Made by a program: the position numbers and the translations under genes | Shown: in pieces, positions 29,050 to 39,375 of the stretch | How positions within the stretch are numbered: position 1 is the stretch's first letter | Layout: each line of letters begins with the position of its first letter | The notes under the pieces: model-generated | Databases searched by the model: none | What the model was told of the DNA's origin: nothing | The model's input: the letters and a program-made list of their open reading frames with translations, nothing else | Origin: Erythrobacteraceae bacterium | GTDB taxonomy: Bacteria > Pseudomonadota > Alphaproteobacteria > Sphingomonadales > Sphingomonadaceae | Assembly: GCA_947479055.1 (NCBI GenBank) | Contig: CANJYE010000010.1 | Span: forward strand, 1 to 64,000 | Reading direction: 5' to 3' | Length of the DNA stretch: 64,000 nucleotides

Positions 29050-29994
29050 TCAGGCCGCGGCCCGGCGCAAGCGATCGTTGATCGCAGTCCCGATGCCCTC
29101 GTCCGGGATCGGCGCAACCGCAATCCGCGCTGCCGGGGCCGCCGCCGCTTCATGCAGGCAGGCATAAAGCCGCGCAGCAGCTTCGGACGGGTCGCCACTG
29201 GCCGACAGCGTGCAATCGCCTGCCACTGCGCCGAAGCCGATCAGGAATTCGTCCGCTTCGGCCAGCGGGGCATCGAGCCGCAAGGGCTTGCCCGGGGCAT
29301 AATGGCTGGCCAGTTGTCCCGGCGCCTCGATCCGAGACGTCACGGCGTCTTCCGCCGCTCCAAGAATGGCGGTAATCCGCGCCTCCTCGATCGGGCCGGG
29401 CCGCAGCAATTGCCAACTGCCATCGGCCCGCAGCGCGACAATGGTCGATTCGATCCCGCGCGCGCAGGCACCGCCATCAAGTATGAGGCCCGCCCGCTCG
29501 CCCAGCGAGGCGGCGACATGCGCGGCATCCGTCGGGCTGACCCCGCCGCTGCGGTTGGCCGAAGGAGCGGCAAGCGGCAGCCCGCCCGCTTCCAGCAATG
29601 CCCGCATCGCCGGATGGGCCGGCATGCGGATCGCCAGCGTCGACAGGCCCGCTGTCACCGCCGGGGTAACCGGCGCGCCTTCCCGCAGCGGCAGGACCAT
29701 CGTCAGCGGGCCGGGCCAGAACGCGTTGGCGAGCGCAAGCGCCCGATCATCCAGCTCGACCAGCCGCCCGGCCTGCTCGAGATTGACGACATGCACGATC
29801 AGCGGATTGAAATCCGGCCTGCCCTTGGCGCGATAGATTGCGGCCACCGCCTCGGCGCTGTCGGCGCGCGCGGCAAGGCCATAGACCGTCTCGGTCGGCA
29901 CGGCGACCAGCCCGCCCGCGCGCAGCCGTTCGGCCGCTTGGGCTATGCCGCTGGCATCGGCGGGCAGGATCAGGGGCTTCTGTTTGCCGGTCAT
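29050..29994 (-). CDS. L-threonylcarbamoyladenylate synthase, Sua5/YciO/YrdC type
   Basis: This enzyme makes threonylcarbamoyl-AMP for the t6A modification of ANN-decoding tRNAs. The protein has 314 residues. The YrdC domain shows GGLVAVPTETVYGLA (about residue 27), KGRPDFNPLIVHV and a TRSG-equivalent SANRSGGVSPT. The extra C-terminal domain of about 100 residues makes it the long Sua5 form rather than TsaC. The start MTGKQKPL at 29994 is preferred; it diverges from the acyl-CoA dehydrogenase with a 49-base gap. Confidence 0.9.
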   Translation of the reverse strand: MTGKQKPLILPADASGIAQAAERLRAGGLVAVPTETVYGLAARADSAEAVAAIYRAKGRPDFNPLIVHVVNLEQAGRLVELDDRALALANAFWPGPLTMVLPLREGAPVTPAVTAGLSTLAIRMPAHPAMRALLEAGGLPLAAPSANRSGGVSPTDAAHVAASLGERAGLILDGGACARGIESTIVALRADGSWQLLRPGPIEEARITAILGAAEDAVTSRIEAPGQLASHYAPGKPLRLDAPLAEADEFLIGFGAVAGDCTLSASGDPSEAAARLYACLHEAAAAPAARIAVAPIPDEGIGTAINDRLRRAAA

Positions 29995-30043
29995 CGCGCT
30001 CCCGCTATAGGTGCCTCTCTGCCCAAGCCAAGGAAAACTGCCC

Positions 30044-31789
30044 GTGACTCCATTCAGCCCACCCACGCAGGACCAGTTGCTGGCGCTGCGGGTCTGCGCC
30101 GGCATCGCAGAACTGGCACAGAGCGAGCGCTTTGCCGCCGCCAGCCCGGATCTGGTCGAAGCGATCGTCGAAGGGATCGGTGACTTCGCGGCAGGCAAAT
30201 GGGCCCCGCTCAACCGCATTGGCGACCAGCTGGGCGCGCATTTGGCGGAAGGCCGCGTCAGCCTGCCTCCGGGCTTTGCCGAGGCCTATGCATCCTATGT
30301 CGCGCAGGGCTGGAACGCAGTTGCCGCGCCACCCGAATTCGGCGGACAGGGCCTGCCCTTCGCGCTTGCCTGCAATGTACTGGAAAACCTCGGCGCGGCT
30401 GACATGGCCTTCGCCCTGCTGCCGACACTGACCGTCGGCGCGATTGAGGCACTGTTGCACCATGGCGACGACGCGCAACGAGCAACCTATCTGCCAAAGC
30501 TGGTCAGCGGAGAATGGTCGGGCACCATGAACCTGACCGAATCGCAGGCCGGCAGCGATGTTGGCGCGCTGAAGACTGTGGCAACACCGATTCGCGAAGG
30601 CGAACATCAAGGCAAATACCTGATCTCCGGCCAGAAAATCTTCATCACCTGGGGCGAGCACGATCTGGCCGGAAACATCGTTCATCTGGTGCTGGCCCGC
30701 ACGCTCGGCGCGCCGGAAGGTAGCCGGGGGATTTCTCTGTTCATCGTCCCCAAATTCCATGTTCGCGCGGACGGAAGCCTCGGGCCACGCAACGACCTTG
30801 CCTGCATCCGGCTGGAGGAAAAGCTCGGCCTCCACGCCTCCCCGACCTGCGTCATGAGCTTTGGCGAGAACGGGCGCTGCATCGGCGAGCTTGTCGGCCG
30901 CGAGAACGAAGGGCTGCGCGCTATGTTCACCATGATGAACTCGGCGCGAATCAATGTCGGCAACCAGGGCGTGCAAGTGGCGGAGCGGGCGCTCCAGCAA
31001 GCAGGGTCTTATGCCCGCGAACGGGTCCAGTCGGCACGGGCGGGCGCGGCCGACAAATCGCCGGTAGCGATCATCGAGCATCCCGACGTGCGGCGCATGC
31101 TGCTGCGGATGCGGGCGCTGACCGAAGGAGCGCGGGCGCTGCTCTATTACACCGCCGGGCAGGTCGATCGTGCCGCGTTGGGCGATGACAGGGCCCGGGC
31201 CCGCGCGGACCTGCTGGTCCCGCTGATCAAGGCCTGGGGCACCGATATCGGCACGGAAGTGGCCAGCCTCGGCATCCAGGTCCACGGCGGGATGGGCTAT
31301 ATCGAGGAGACCGGCGCGGCCCAGCACCTGCGCGATGTGCGGATCGCCGCGATCTATGAAGGAACCAACGGTATCCAGGCCGCCGATTTCGTCACGCGCA
31401 AGCTGGCGATGGAGAATGGCGCGGTCTTGCCAGGCCTGATGGAGGACATCGCCCGGGAAGCCGGAACGGAAGCGCCGGAATTGGCCGCGCTCGCCCGCGA
31501 TTGTGCAAGCATCGGCGCATGGATGCTGCGCGATGCCAGCCTCGATGACCGGCTGGCGGGCAGCGTCCCCTTCTGCGCCATGTGCGCAGTGGCGGCGGCA
31601 GGCTGGCAGCTGCTGCGGCAATCCCGCGCGGTGGGCGCGGGCGAAGCTCCGGCACTCGCCGCGACAAAACCCGTGGTCGCGCGCTACTTCCTCACCCGGA
31701 TCGTGCCGGAAATGACCGGGCTGAAAGCATCCGCCACTGCCGGTGCCGAACTTCTCTATACACTCGACGCAGGACAACTTGCCGGATGA
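30044..31789 (+). CDS. Acyl-CoA dehydrogenase
   Basis: This flavoenzyme of about 581 residues oxidises acyl-CoA to enoyl-CoA in fatty-acid beta-oxidation. The central FAD region reads MNLTESQAGSDVGALKT (about residue 160) and WGEHDLAGNIVHLVLAR. QVHGGMGYIEETGAAQHLRDVRI contains the conserved Gly and Glu and ends with the family signature IAAIYEGTNGIQAADF. The start is a GTG at 30044 with AAGGA upstream. Acyl-chain preference is unknown. It overlaps the following ATPase gene by ATGA. Confidence 0.9.
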   Translation: MTPFSPPTQDQLLALRVCAGIAELAQSERFAAASPDLVEAIVEGIGDFAAGKWAPLNRIGDQLGAHLAEGRVSLPPGFAEAYASYVAQGWNAVAAPPEFGGQGLPFALACNVLENLGAADMAFALLPTLTVGAIEALLHHGDDAQRATYLPKLVSGEWSGTMNLTESQAGSDVGALKTVATPIREGEHQGKYLISGQKIFITWGEHDLAGNIVHLVLARTLGAPEGSRGISLFIVPKFHVRADGSLGPRNDLACIRLEEKLGLHASPTCVMSFGENGRCIGELVGRENEGLRAMFTMMNSARINVGNQGVQVAERALQQAGSYARERVQSARAGAADKSPVAIIEHPDVRRMLLRMRALTEGARALLYYTAGQVDRAALGDDRARARADLLVPLIKAWGTDIGTEVASLGIQVHGGMGYIEETGAAQHLRDVRIAAIYEGTNGIQAADFVTRKLAMENGAVLPGLMEDIAREAGTEAPELAALARDCASIGAWMLRDASLDDRLAGSVPFCAMCAVAAAGWQLLRQSRAVGAGEAPALAATKPVVARYFLTRIVPEMTGLKASATAGAELLYTLDAGQLAG

Positions 31790-32610
31790 ACGAAGCCGAA
31801 GCCCACCTCGCCCGCATCGCCGACGCGCTCGAACGCCTCTCTCCGCCAACACAGAAGGCGGACTGGCGCGCCAGCCCTGCCTACGTCTGGGATGGACGCA
31901 ATCCCCGCGCCGTTGCTGCGCTGGAAGCGCCAGCGCTTGCCCTGCTGCGCGGGATCGAGCCGCAAAAAGCGCTCGTCACCGCCAATGTCGCCCGGCTCGC
32001 GGCGGGTCATGCCGCCCATGACATGCTGCTGTGGGGCTCGCGCGGGATGGGCAAGTCCGCGCTACTGCGGGCCAGCGTGAAGGCCGCGCAGACCGTCAAT
32101 CCGGGCGCAGTTGCGCTGGTGCAGGTCGCGCCGGACGCGCTGGAAGGCCTCGCTGCGCTGTTTGGCGAACTCGGCGCGGTTGCCCGCAATTTTCTTGTCT
32201 TCATCGACGATCTCGGTTTTGCCGAGGGCGATTCAACCGGTCCGCGCCATTTGCGCAGCTGGTTGGAAGGCGGAGTCGAAGCGCGCCCCGGCAATGTCCG
32301 TTTGGCAGTGACATCCAACCGTCGCGTGATCGTGCCGCGACAGGCGAGTGAGCAGGATGATCCGATCAATCCGCGTGACGCGGTGGATGACAAGCTGGCG
32401 CTGGCTGACCGCTTCGGCCTGTCGATCGGCTTCCACAATTGCAACCAGGACGATTATCTGGCGATCATCGCCGGCTATGCCGAGGCCTACGGTCTTGCCT
32501 TTGAGGAGGGTGACGCACTGGAATGGTCGAAGCGGCGCGGTGCCCGCTCCGGCCGGACCGCCTGGCAATTCGTAACCGAACTGGCCGGGCGGGCCGGGAA
32601 GATTCTATAG
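31786..32610 (+). CDS. DUF815-family ATPase (AAA+-like)
   Basis: The protein has 274 residues. Walker A is WGSRGMGKSALL (about residue 82) and Walker B is FLVFIDDLGFA. The late segment GRTAWQFVTELAGR is conserved in DUF815, an AAA+ group of uncertain function, often annotated simply as ATP-binding protein. It overlaps the acyl-CoA dehydrogenase stop (ATGA), so translation is coupled, but a functional link is not established. Confidence 0.85.
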   Translation: MNEAEAHLARIADALERLSPPTQKADWRASPAYVWDGRNPRAVAALEAPALALLRGIEPQKALVTANVARLAAGHAAHDMLLWGSRGMGKSALLRASVKAAQTVNPGAVALVQVAPDALEGLAALFGELGAVARNFLVFIDDLGFAEGDSTGPRHLRSWLEGGVEARPGNVRLAVTSNRRVIVPRQASEQDDPINPRDAVDDKLALADRFGLSIGFHNCNQDDYLAIIAGYAEAYGLAFEEGDALEWSKRRGARSGRTAWQFVTELAGRAGKIL

Positions 32611-32614
32611 ACCG

Positions 32615-34063
32615 CTATTGTTCGATGAAATCCTTGCCAAATTTTATTGTCCCGTCACCCTTCAGCTCGCGACGCGGGGGAATCGGTGCCACCTTTACAA
32701 CTTTGGGCGCAGGCGCGGGCTTCGCCCCGGGAGCCTCAACCCGCCAAATGATGCCGGCGGTGTCATCGCTCACCAGAAGTGCCCCCGTCTTGTCCCAGGC
32801 GACCCAGGTCGGGCGGCCATGGGTTGTGCCCTTACCGGTGAGGAAGCCGCTCAAGACTTGCTGCGGCGGACCAGAGGGATTGCCGTTTTCGTCGAACGGC
32901 ACGAAGATCACATCATAGCCCGACAGCGGGCGACGGTTCCAGGAACCGTGCCGGGCGATGAAGGCGCCCCGGCCGAAGGCCGCACCCATCCTGTGGCCTT
33001 CGCGCGTGAAAGTGAGGCCCAGCGCAGCAACATGGGGGCCGAGAGCATATTCCGGTCTGCGAGTGTATTCGGTGAAATATTCGGGCACCGGCTCCTGAAC
33101 CCGAATGTCCATCTTGTCCTTCCAATAAGCCCAGGGCCAGCCATATTGTGCGCCAATCGGGACATTTGTGAGATAGTCGGGAACGAGGTCGGAACCTAGC
33201 ATGTCGCGTTCATTGACCGTGGCCCACAACTCGCCAGTGGCGGGATTGAAGTCCAGCCCGTTGGGATTGCGCATGCCCCCGGCGTATTGGCGCGGCTTGC
33301 GGCTGGTGAAATCATACTCCCAGATCGCCGCCCGGCCCTTTTCCTCGGCCATACCGTTCTCGCCGATATTCGAGGCGGAACCGACCGCGACGAACACCGA
33401 TTTGCCGTCCGGACTCACCGCGAGGTTGCGCATCCAGTGATAGCCGCCGGCCGGCAGATCCATCAGCTTGTAGGGTTTCGCGGTAATGCTGGTCGCCCCT
33501 AGCTGATAGGGAAAGGACAGCAGCATGTCGTTATCGGCCACGAGCAGGCGTCCGTCGCGATATCCAAGGCCAGAGGGCGAATTCAGGCCATCCTTCAGGA
33601 CATAGCGGGACTCCGCCTTGCCATCGCCATCGGCATCGCGAAGCAGCACAATCTTGTCGGGCGAAGGCACAAGGGCGCCGGCCCGATCCATCAGCCACAT
33701 CATCACCCTGCCGGTAATGCCGCTCGGCTTATCGCCTGGAGGGGCATTGGTGAGCGCGACCACCACATCGCCATTGGGGAGGGTCAGCATCGTGCGCGGA
33801 TGCACCAGCCCTTCGGCAAAGCGGGTAACCTTGAAGCCCTTGGGCGCTACTGGCGCCTCGCCCGCTTCCCAGCCAACCGGCCTTGCGATCACGATCGTCG
33901 GGAAGGTTTCCGGAGAAGCCTCCTCCTCGATCACCGGATCTGAACCGGTAACCTTGGCCATATCGAGATCGGCCACATCCCCGCGCCAGAGCCAGGTGAC
34001 TAAGCCGCCCAGCACAAGGACGATGGTGGCGGTGGTGGTGATGGTTGCGCGTCTGCTGGTCAT
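32615..34063 (-). CDS. PQQ-dependent sugar dehydrogenase (sorbosone dehydrogenase type)
   Basis: The protein has about 482 residues. One N-terminal membrane helix (ATIVLVLGGLVTWLW) anchors it in the inner membrane with the rest in the periplasm. It is a six-bladed beta-propeller: RNLAVSPDGKSVFVAVGSA, GMRNPNGLDFNPATGELWATVNERD and WNRRPLSGYDVIFVPF match L-sorbosone/aldose dehydrogenases. PQQ biosynthesis genes are absent from the window. The start at 34063 (MTSRRATI) is chosen because the longer ORF reads through unlikely sequence. Confidence 0.85.
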   Translation of the reverse strand: MTSRRATITTTATIVLVLGGLVTWLWRGDVADLDMAKVTGSDPVIEEEASPETFPTIVIARPVGWEAGEAPVAPKGFKVTRFAEGLVHPRTMLTLPNGDVVVALTNAPPGDKPSGITGRVMMWLMDRAGALVPSPDKIVLLRDADGDGKAESRYVLKDGLNSPSGLGYRDGRLLVADNDMLLSFPYQLGATSITAKPYKLMDLPAGGYHWMRNLAVSPDGKSVFVAVGSASNIGENGMAEEKGRAAIWEYDFTSRKPRQYAGGMRNPNGLDFNPATGELWATVNERDMLGSDLVPDYLTNVPIGAQYGWPWAYWKDKMDIRVQEPVPEYFTEYTRRPEYALGPHVAALGLTFTREGHRMGAAFGRGAFIARHGSWNRRPLSGYDVIFVPFDENGNPSGPPQQVLSGFLTGKGTTHGRPTWVAWDKTGALLVSDDTAGIIWRVEAPGAKPAPAPKVVKVAPIPPRRELKGDGTIKFGKDFIEQ

Positions 34064-34232
34064 GGGGTTCCAGATAGTAGGCCAAGGCCGAAGCGGCAAT
34101 GGGGCACGAGCCGACCCGATTCGGGACACCACCCGAATTGGTTTCCCCAAATCCTTAGTTTCTCCGGCAAGGCGATGCTAAATTTCGCGTTAACGCCGGG
34201 AATCGACCGGCCCGTTACATGAGGTACTCGCC

Positions 34233-35027
34233 ATGAATGCCCGCCTGATCCCGCTTTGCATCGCTGCCGGCGCATTGTTCGCCGCCTCTCCGGCCCTGGC
34301 CGAAGGTCCCGATCCGGCGGATTCTGCCGGTGAGGCCGCCGCCGCTGCGCTGCCGCCGCTGCCGGGCAATCCGCAGACGATGGCGATGCCGGCGATGCCA
34401 CCGCTGCCGGGGGCAGGCGCTCCGGGCTATCCTATGGCCACCGGCTATCCGCAGGGATATGGCGCCCCCGCATCCTATCCGCCCGAATACCAGCGGGCCC
34501 GCGAGAACTGGATTGCCGATTGCGTCGGCCGTTATCGCGGCGAAGACCGGCGCGACGGCCATGGCGGCGTGATCGGGGGCGTGGTTGGCGCAGTGGTCGG
34601 CGGAGTGGTCGGCAATCGCATCGACAACAAGGGCAGCAGGCTGGCCGGCACTCTGATCGGCGCGGGGGCGGGCGGCGTTGCTGGGGCCGTGATCGGCAGC
34701 GCGATCGACCGCAACAACAGCCGCAAGGACGAGGATGAAGCGGTGAGCTGGTGCGAAGACTATCTCGCCCGCAACACGGCGCAGATGGGCTATGGCCAGC
34801 CCGGCTATGGCTATGGCTATCCCGCCTATGGCTATGCGATGCCGATGGCCTATGCCGTGCCGATGATGCCGGTGATGATCCCGGTCCAGCGCTGCCATAC
34901 CCACGAAGTGGTTGAGAAGATTGTAGAACGCCCGGTCTATCGCCAGATCATCGTCCACGACAAGCGGGTACGGATGCAGCCGACAAAGACGGTCAAATAC
35001 GCCAAGACCGGAAAATATGTGAAGTAG
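34233..35027 (+). CDS. Glycine-zipper 2TM domain protein
   Basis: This exported protein of 264 residues has a signal peptide ending after ALA (about residue 20). A Pro/Ala/Gly-rich linker follows, then a glycine-zipper segment GGVIGGVVGAVVGGVVGNRI (about 110-130) and a second GTLIGAGAGGVAGAVIG. Beyond it are Tyr/Gly repeats (GYGYGYPAYGYAMPM) and a basic tail. It is probably outer-membrane or surface-associated; the function is unknown. A strong hairpin shared with parB follows. Confidence 0.85.
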   Translation: MNARLIPLCIAAGALFAASPALAEGPDPADSAGEAAAAALPPLPGNPQTMAMPAMPPLPGAGAPGYPMATGYPQGYGAPASYPPEYQRARENWIADCVGRYRGEDRRDGHGGVIGGVVGAVVGGVVGNRIDNKGSRLAGTLIGAGAGGVAGAVIGSAIDRNNSRKDEDEAVSWCEDYLARNTAQMGYGQPGYGYGYPAYGYAMPMAYAVPMMPVMIPVQRCHTHEVVEKIVERPVYRQIIVHDKRVRMQPTKTVKYAKTGKYVK

Positions 35028-35036
35028 CTTCGCTGA

Positions 35037-35065
35037 AACGGAAGTTGCGCTGCGCAACTTCCGTT
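35037..35065. terminator. Bidirectional hairpin between glycine-zipper gene and parB
   Basis: AACGGAAGTTGCGC and its reverse complement flank a single T (35037-35050 and 35052-35065), a perfect 14-base inverted repeat placed between two convergent genes. Confidence 0.7.
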
Positions 35066-35082
35066 GTGCCGGGCGGCACCGG

Positions 35083-36050
<968 letters not shown>

Positions 36051-36054
<4 letters not shown>

Positions 36055-36827
36055 GCGGCTTTCCTCTTTTCGGGCAGGCGGCCAATCAGCTCGCGCGCGA
36101 GCGCCATATAGGCAAGGCTCCCGGCGCAACTGTGATCATAGACCAGCGCCGGCAATCCGTGGCTCGGTGCCTCGGACAGGCGGACATTGCGCGGGATGAC
36201 CGCTTCGAACACCAGCGGGCCAAGGCAGGCGCGAACGTCGTCAGCCACCTGATCGGTCAGGCGGTTGCGACGGTCAAACATGGTAAGAACCACGCCGAGA
36301 ATGCCCAGATCTGGGTTGAAGCGCTGCTGAACGCGCTCGACCGTCTGGAGAAGCTGGCTCAAACCTTCCAGCGCGAAGAATTCGCATTGCAACGGCACCA
36401 GCAATGTGTCGGCAGCGCCGAGCGCATTGAGCGTCAGCAACCCGAGTGAAGGCGGGCAATCGATGAAGCAGATGTCATGGCCGGCATCGCCCGCCAGCGC
36501 GGCGCGCAGCCGGTCTGTGCGGTTCTCCACGCCGACCAGCTCCACTTCGGCACCGCTGAGATCGACCGTCGCCGGGACGATGTCGAGGCCGGGAATGGCG
36601 GTGGGTTGGAAACATTCGGTCAGCGGAGCCTGGTCAATCAACAGGTCGTAGCTTGAACTGACGCGATCAGCCGTGGCGATGCCGATGCCGGTCGAGGCAT
36701 TGCCCTGCGGATCGAGGTCGATCAGTAGCGTGCGCCAGCCGGTTGCAGCCATGGCCGTGGCGATGTTGATGGCGGTTGTGGTCTTGCCCACCCCGCCTTT
36801 CTGGTTGGCGATCGCGATCGTGATCAT
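36051..36827 (-). CDS. parA: Chromosome partitioning ATPase ParA
   Basis: ParA is a deviant Walker ATPase that segregates origins with ParB. The protein has 258 residues. QKGGVGKTTT at residues 8-17 is the deviant P-loop with the signature Lys, DLDPQGNAS is the A' motif, and CPPSLGLLTLNAL is the B motif. The start at 36827 (MITIAIANQ) is chosen over the long upstream reading, which lies inside rsmG. It overlaps rsmG by 4 bases. Confidence 0.96.
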
Positions 36828-37462
36828 GGTGCCTGTTTGGCCTCCTGCGCCAGCCTGCCGGTGATGATGCCCGCCTCCGGATCGGTCAGCGATTGTTCCA
36901 CGTGAAACATCGCCTGCCGCCGTTTTGGCAGTTGCCCCAGTTCTAGCGCCGCGCTCCGCCCCTTGGGCAACAGCCACTGGGTGTCGGCAGTGGAAAATCG
37001 TGCGGATAAGTCGAGCAGCAGGGGCAACGGCGCAAAGGCCCGTGCCGAAATGACACTGGCCGGGAAGCTTGCGACATGTTCGAGCCGTTCGCCCACCACC
37101 TCGCAATGAGCGAGGCCCAACTCCGCAGAACAGTGATGCAGCCACTCGAACCGCCTGCGCCGCGACTCGACCAAGCGAATCGACCAATCCGGGCGCATCG
37201 CTGCAATCACCAGCCCGGGAAAGCCCGCGCCGGTACCGAGATCCAGCCAGGTTCCTGTTTCATGGGAAACAAGCCGGAGCAGCTGCGCGCTGTCGGCGAT
37301 ATGGCGCTGCCAAATGGCCGGGATCGTCGCCCGGGCCACGAGGTTCTGACGTTCGTTCTCCTCGCGGAGCAATTCAGCCAGCCGTTCCAGTCGGGCCAAG
37401 GCGGCATCATCGCACAGCCCGGAAGTATAGGCGCGGGCACTCTCCTCGCTGTGCAGAGTCAT
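36824..37462 (-). CDS. rsmG: 16S rRNA (guanine527-N7)-methyltransferase RsmG
   Basis: RsmG methylates G527 of 16S rRNA. The protein has 212 residues. The S-adenosylmethionine motif is [17 protein letters not shown] (about residue 68) and the N-terminal part contains [19 protein letters not shown]. It lies between mnmG and parA with ATGA overlaps at both ends, an arrangement conserved near replication origins. It contains a near-consensus parS inside its coding sequence. Confidence 0.95.
   Translation of the reverse strand: MTLHSEESARAYTSGLCDDAALARLERLAELLREENERQNLVARATIPAIWQRHIADSAQLLRLVSHETGTWLDLGTGAGFPGLVIAAMRPDWSIRLVESRRRRFEWLHHCSAELGLAHCEVVGERLEHVASFPASVISARAFAPLPLLLDLSARFSTADTQWLLPKGRSAALELGQLPKRRQAMFHVEQSLTDPEAGIITGRLAQEAKQAP
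36894..36909. other. parS site (one mismatch), inside rsmG
   Basis: TGTTCCACGTGAAACA differs from the consensus TGTTTCACGTGAAACA at one base. It lies 67 bases upstream of the parA start, within the rsmG coding sequence. Confidence 0.8.
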
Positions 37463-39318
37463 GCTGGGGCCACCGCGCGACGGCGGGCGTGGACCAGCAG
37501 GGCCGCCAGCGCGGCCGGGGTAATCCCGGCCACCCGCCCTGCCGCCGCCAGCGTCGCGGGCTGCGCCTTGTCAAGCCGCTCGATCATTTCGCGGGAAAGG
37601 CCGGGGATTGCATCATAGGGAAATCCGGCCCCCAGCGGCACGGCGTCGCTGGCGCGCAGGTCGCGCAATTCGCGCTCCTGCCGATCGAGATAGGGCGCAT
37701 AGGCCGCGTCTTCCGCCAGTTCGAGCGCCACCTCGCTCGCCGGATCGCAGGCCTCCGGGAGCAATCTGGCCAGCGCGGTCAGATCGATCCCATCGAAACG
37801 GAGCCATTCGCGCAGGCTGCGCCGCGCGCCATCCTCGCGGACCGTCACCCCTGTCGCAGCGGCGATTTCCTGCGCGGCAAAGGGGTGGTCGAGCGCCTCG
37901 TCCCAGCCCGCCCGATCCGCCTCGCGTTGCTGGTACCACGCCAGCCGCTCGCTGCCGACAGATCCCGCCACGATCGCCAATGGAGTGAGCCGGGTTGAGG
38001 CGTTGTTCGCGCGCAGGCGCAGGCGATATTCCGCCCGGGCAGTGAGCATGCGGTAAGGCTCGCTCACCCCGTGCAGGGTCAGATCGTCGATCATCACCGC
38101 CATGTAGCTGTTGGCCCGGTCAAGCGCGGCCGGAGCCCGGCCAAGAACGGCTGCCGCCGCCTGCATTCCGGCGACCAGCCCCTGCGCCGCCGCCTCCTCA
38201 TATCCGGTGGTGCCGTTGATCTGGCCCGCGCAATAAAGTCCGGGGATCGCCTGCAATTGCAGGCCGCCATCGAGCCCGCGCGGATCGACATGGTCATATT
38301 CGACCGCGTACCCCGGCACGGCCATGCCGACCTGCTCCAGTCCCTCCATCGTCCGGAGCATCGCCAGTTGGACATCGGCCGGCAGAGAAGTGCTGATCCC
38401 ATTAGGATAGACCAGATGATTGTCGAGTCCTTCTGGCTCTAGGAATATCTGGTGGCCATCACGATCGGCAAAGCGGTGGATCTTGTCCTCGATCGAGGGG
38501 CAATAGCGCGGGCCGCGCGCATCGATCGTGCCGGTGAACAGGGGCGAACGGTGGAGACTCGCCCGGATCAACTCATGCGTTGAGGGATTGGTGCGGGTGA
38601 TGGCGCAGAACACCTGCGGGTTCACCCTGCCGCAGGTGAGCACCGACATGGTCCAGGGCTGATCGTCGGAGGCCTGTTCCTCCAGCTGCGCCCAGTCGAT
38701 TGTCCGCCCGTCCAGCCGCGGCGGAGTGCCCGTCTTGAGCCGGGCCATCGGCAGGCAGGCCTCGCGCATCTGCGCCGCGAGCCGCTGGGCCGAAGCCTCA
38801 CCGATCCGCCCGCCGGTCAGTCGTTCTTCACCCCGGAACAACGTGCCGCCAAGGAAAGTGCCGGTGCAGAGGACCGCTGCCCGGGCGAGGAGTGCAGTCC
38901 CGTCCGCCAGCGCGAGACCCTTGATCCGTCCACCTGCAAGCAGCAGTTCCGCCGCCTCGCCCTCGATCAGGGCCAAATCGCCCTGCTGCGGCAACAGGTG
39001 CTGGATCGCGGCCTTGAACAACCTGCGATCGGCCTGAACGCGCGGCCCCCACACCGCGCTGCCCTTGGAGCGGTTGAGCATGCGATAATGGATCGCGGCC
39101 GCATCCGCAGCGCGGGCGATCAACCCGTCAAAGGCATCGACCTCGCGCACCAGATGGCCCTTGCCCAGCCCGCCGATTGCCGGGTTGCAACTCATCGCCC
39201 CGATGGCGTTCAGATCGAAGCTGACAAGGCCCACGCGCGCGCCCATCCGCGCGGCTACCGCCGCAGCCTCACAACCGGCATGGCCTCCGCCGACCACAAG
39301 GATATCGAATTCGCGCAT
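37459..39318 (-). CDS. mnmG: tRNA uridine-5-carboxymethylaminomethyl modification enzyme MnmG (GidA)
   Basis: MnmG with MnmE modifies the wobble uridine of tRNAs. The protein has 619 residues. The FAD-binding [10 protein letters not shown] is at residues 10-19. [20 protein letters not shown] is the family signature with a conserved Cys nearby ([18 protein letters not shown]). The C-terminal domain binds tRNA and MnmE. It is followed directly by rsmG (overlap) and preceded by mnmE, separated by a parS site. Confidence 0.96.
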   Translation of the reverse strand: MREFDILVVGGGHAGCEAAAVAARMGARVGLVSFDLNAIGAMSCNPAIGGLGKGHLVREVDAFDGLIARAADAAAIHYRMLNRSKGSAVWGPRVQADRRLFKAAIQHLLPQQGDLALIEGEAAELLLAGGRIKGLALADGTALLARAAVLCTGTFLGGTLFRGEERLTGGRIGEASAQRLAAQMREACLPMARLKTGTPPRLDGRTIDWAQLEEQASDDQPWTMSVLTCGRVNPQVFCAITRTNPSTHELIRASLHRSPLFTGTIDARGPRYCPSIEDKIHRFADRDGHQIFLEPEGLDNHLVYPNGISTSLPADVQLAMLRTMEGLEQVGMAVPGYAVEYDHVDPRGLDGGLQLQAIPGLYCAGQINGTTGYEEAAAQGLVAGMQAAAAVLGRAPAALDRANSYMAVMIDDLTLHGVSEPYRMLTARAEYRLRLRANNASTRLTPLAIVAGSVGSERLAWYQQREADRAGWDEALDHPFAAQEIAAATGVTVREDGARRSLREWLRFDGIDLTALARLLPEACDPASEVALELAEDAAYAPYLDRQERELRDLRASDAVPLGAGFPYDAIPGLSREMIERLDKAQPATLAAAGRVAGITPAALAALLVHARRRAVAPA

Positions 39319-39359
39319 GGGAAGGCGATAGAGCGTTCGGGCTCCCCGATCAAACGCGG

Positions 39360-39375
39360 TGTTTCACGTGGAACA
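39360..39375. other. parS site (one mismatch) between mnmE and mnmG
   Basis: TGTTTCACGTGGAACA has one mismatch to the parS consensus. It abuts the mnmE stop codon (39376) and lies 42 bases upstream of the mnmG start. Confidence 0.85.

Noticed and set aside
30005-31852. Minus-strand frame of 615 codons over the acyl-CoA dehydrogenase
   Set aside because: Shadow of the real gene, which carries the acyl-CoA dehydrogenase signature.
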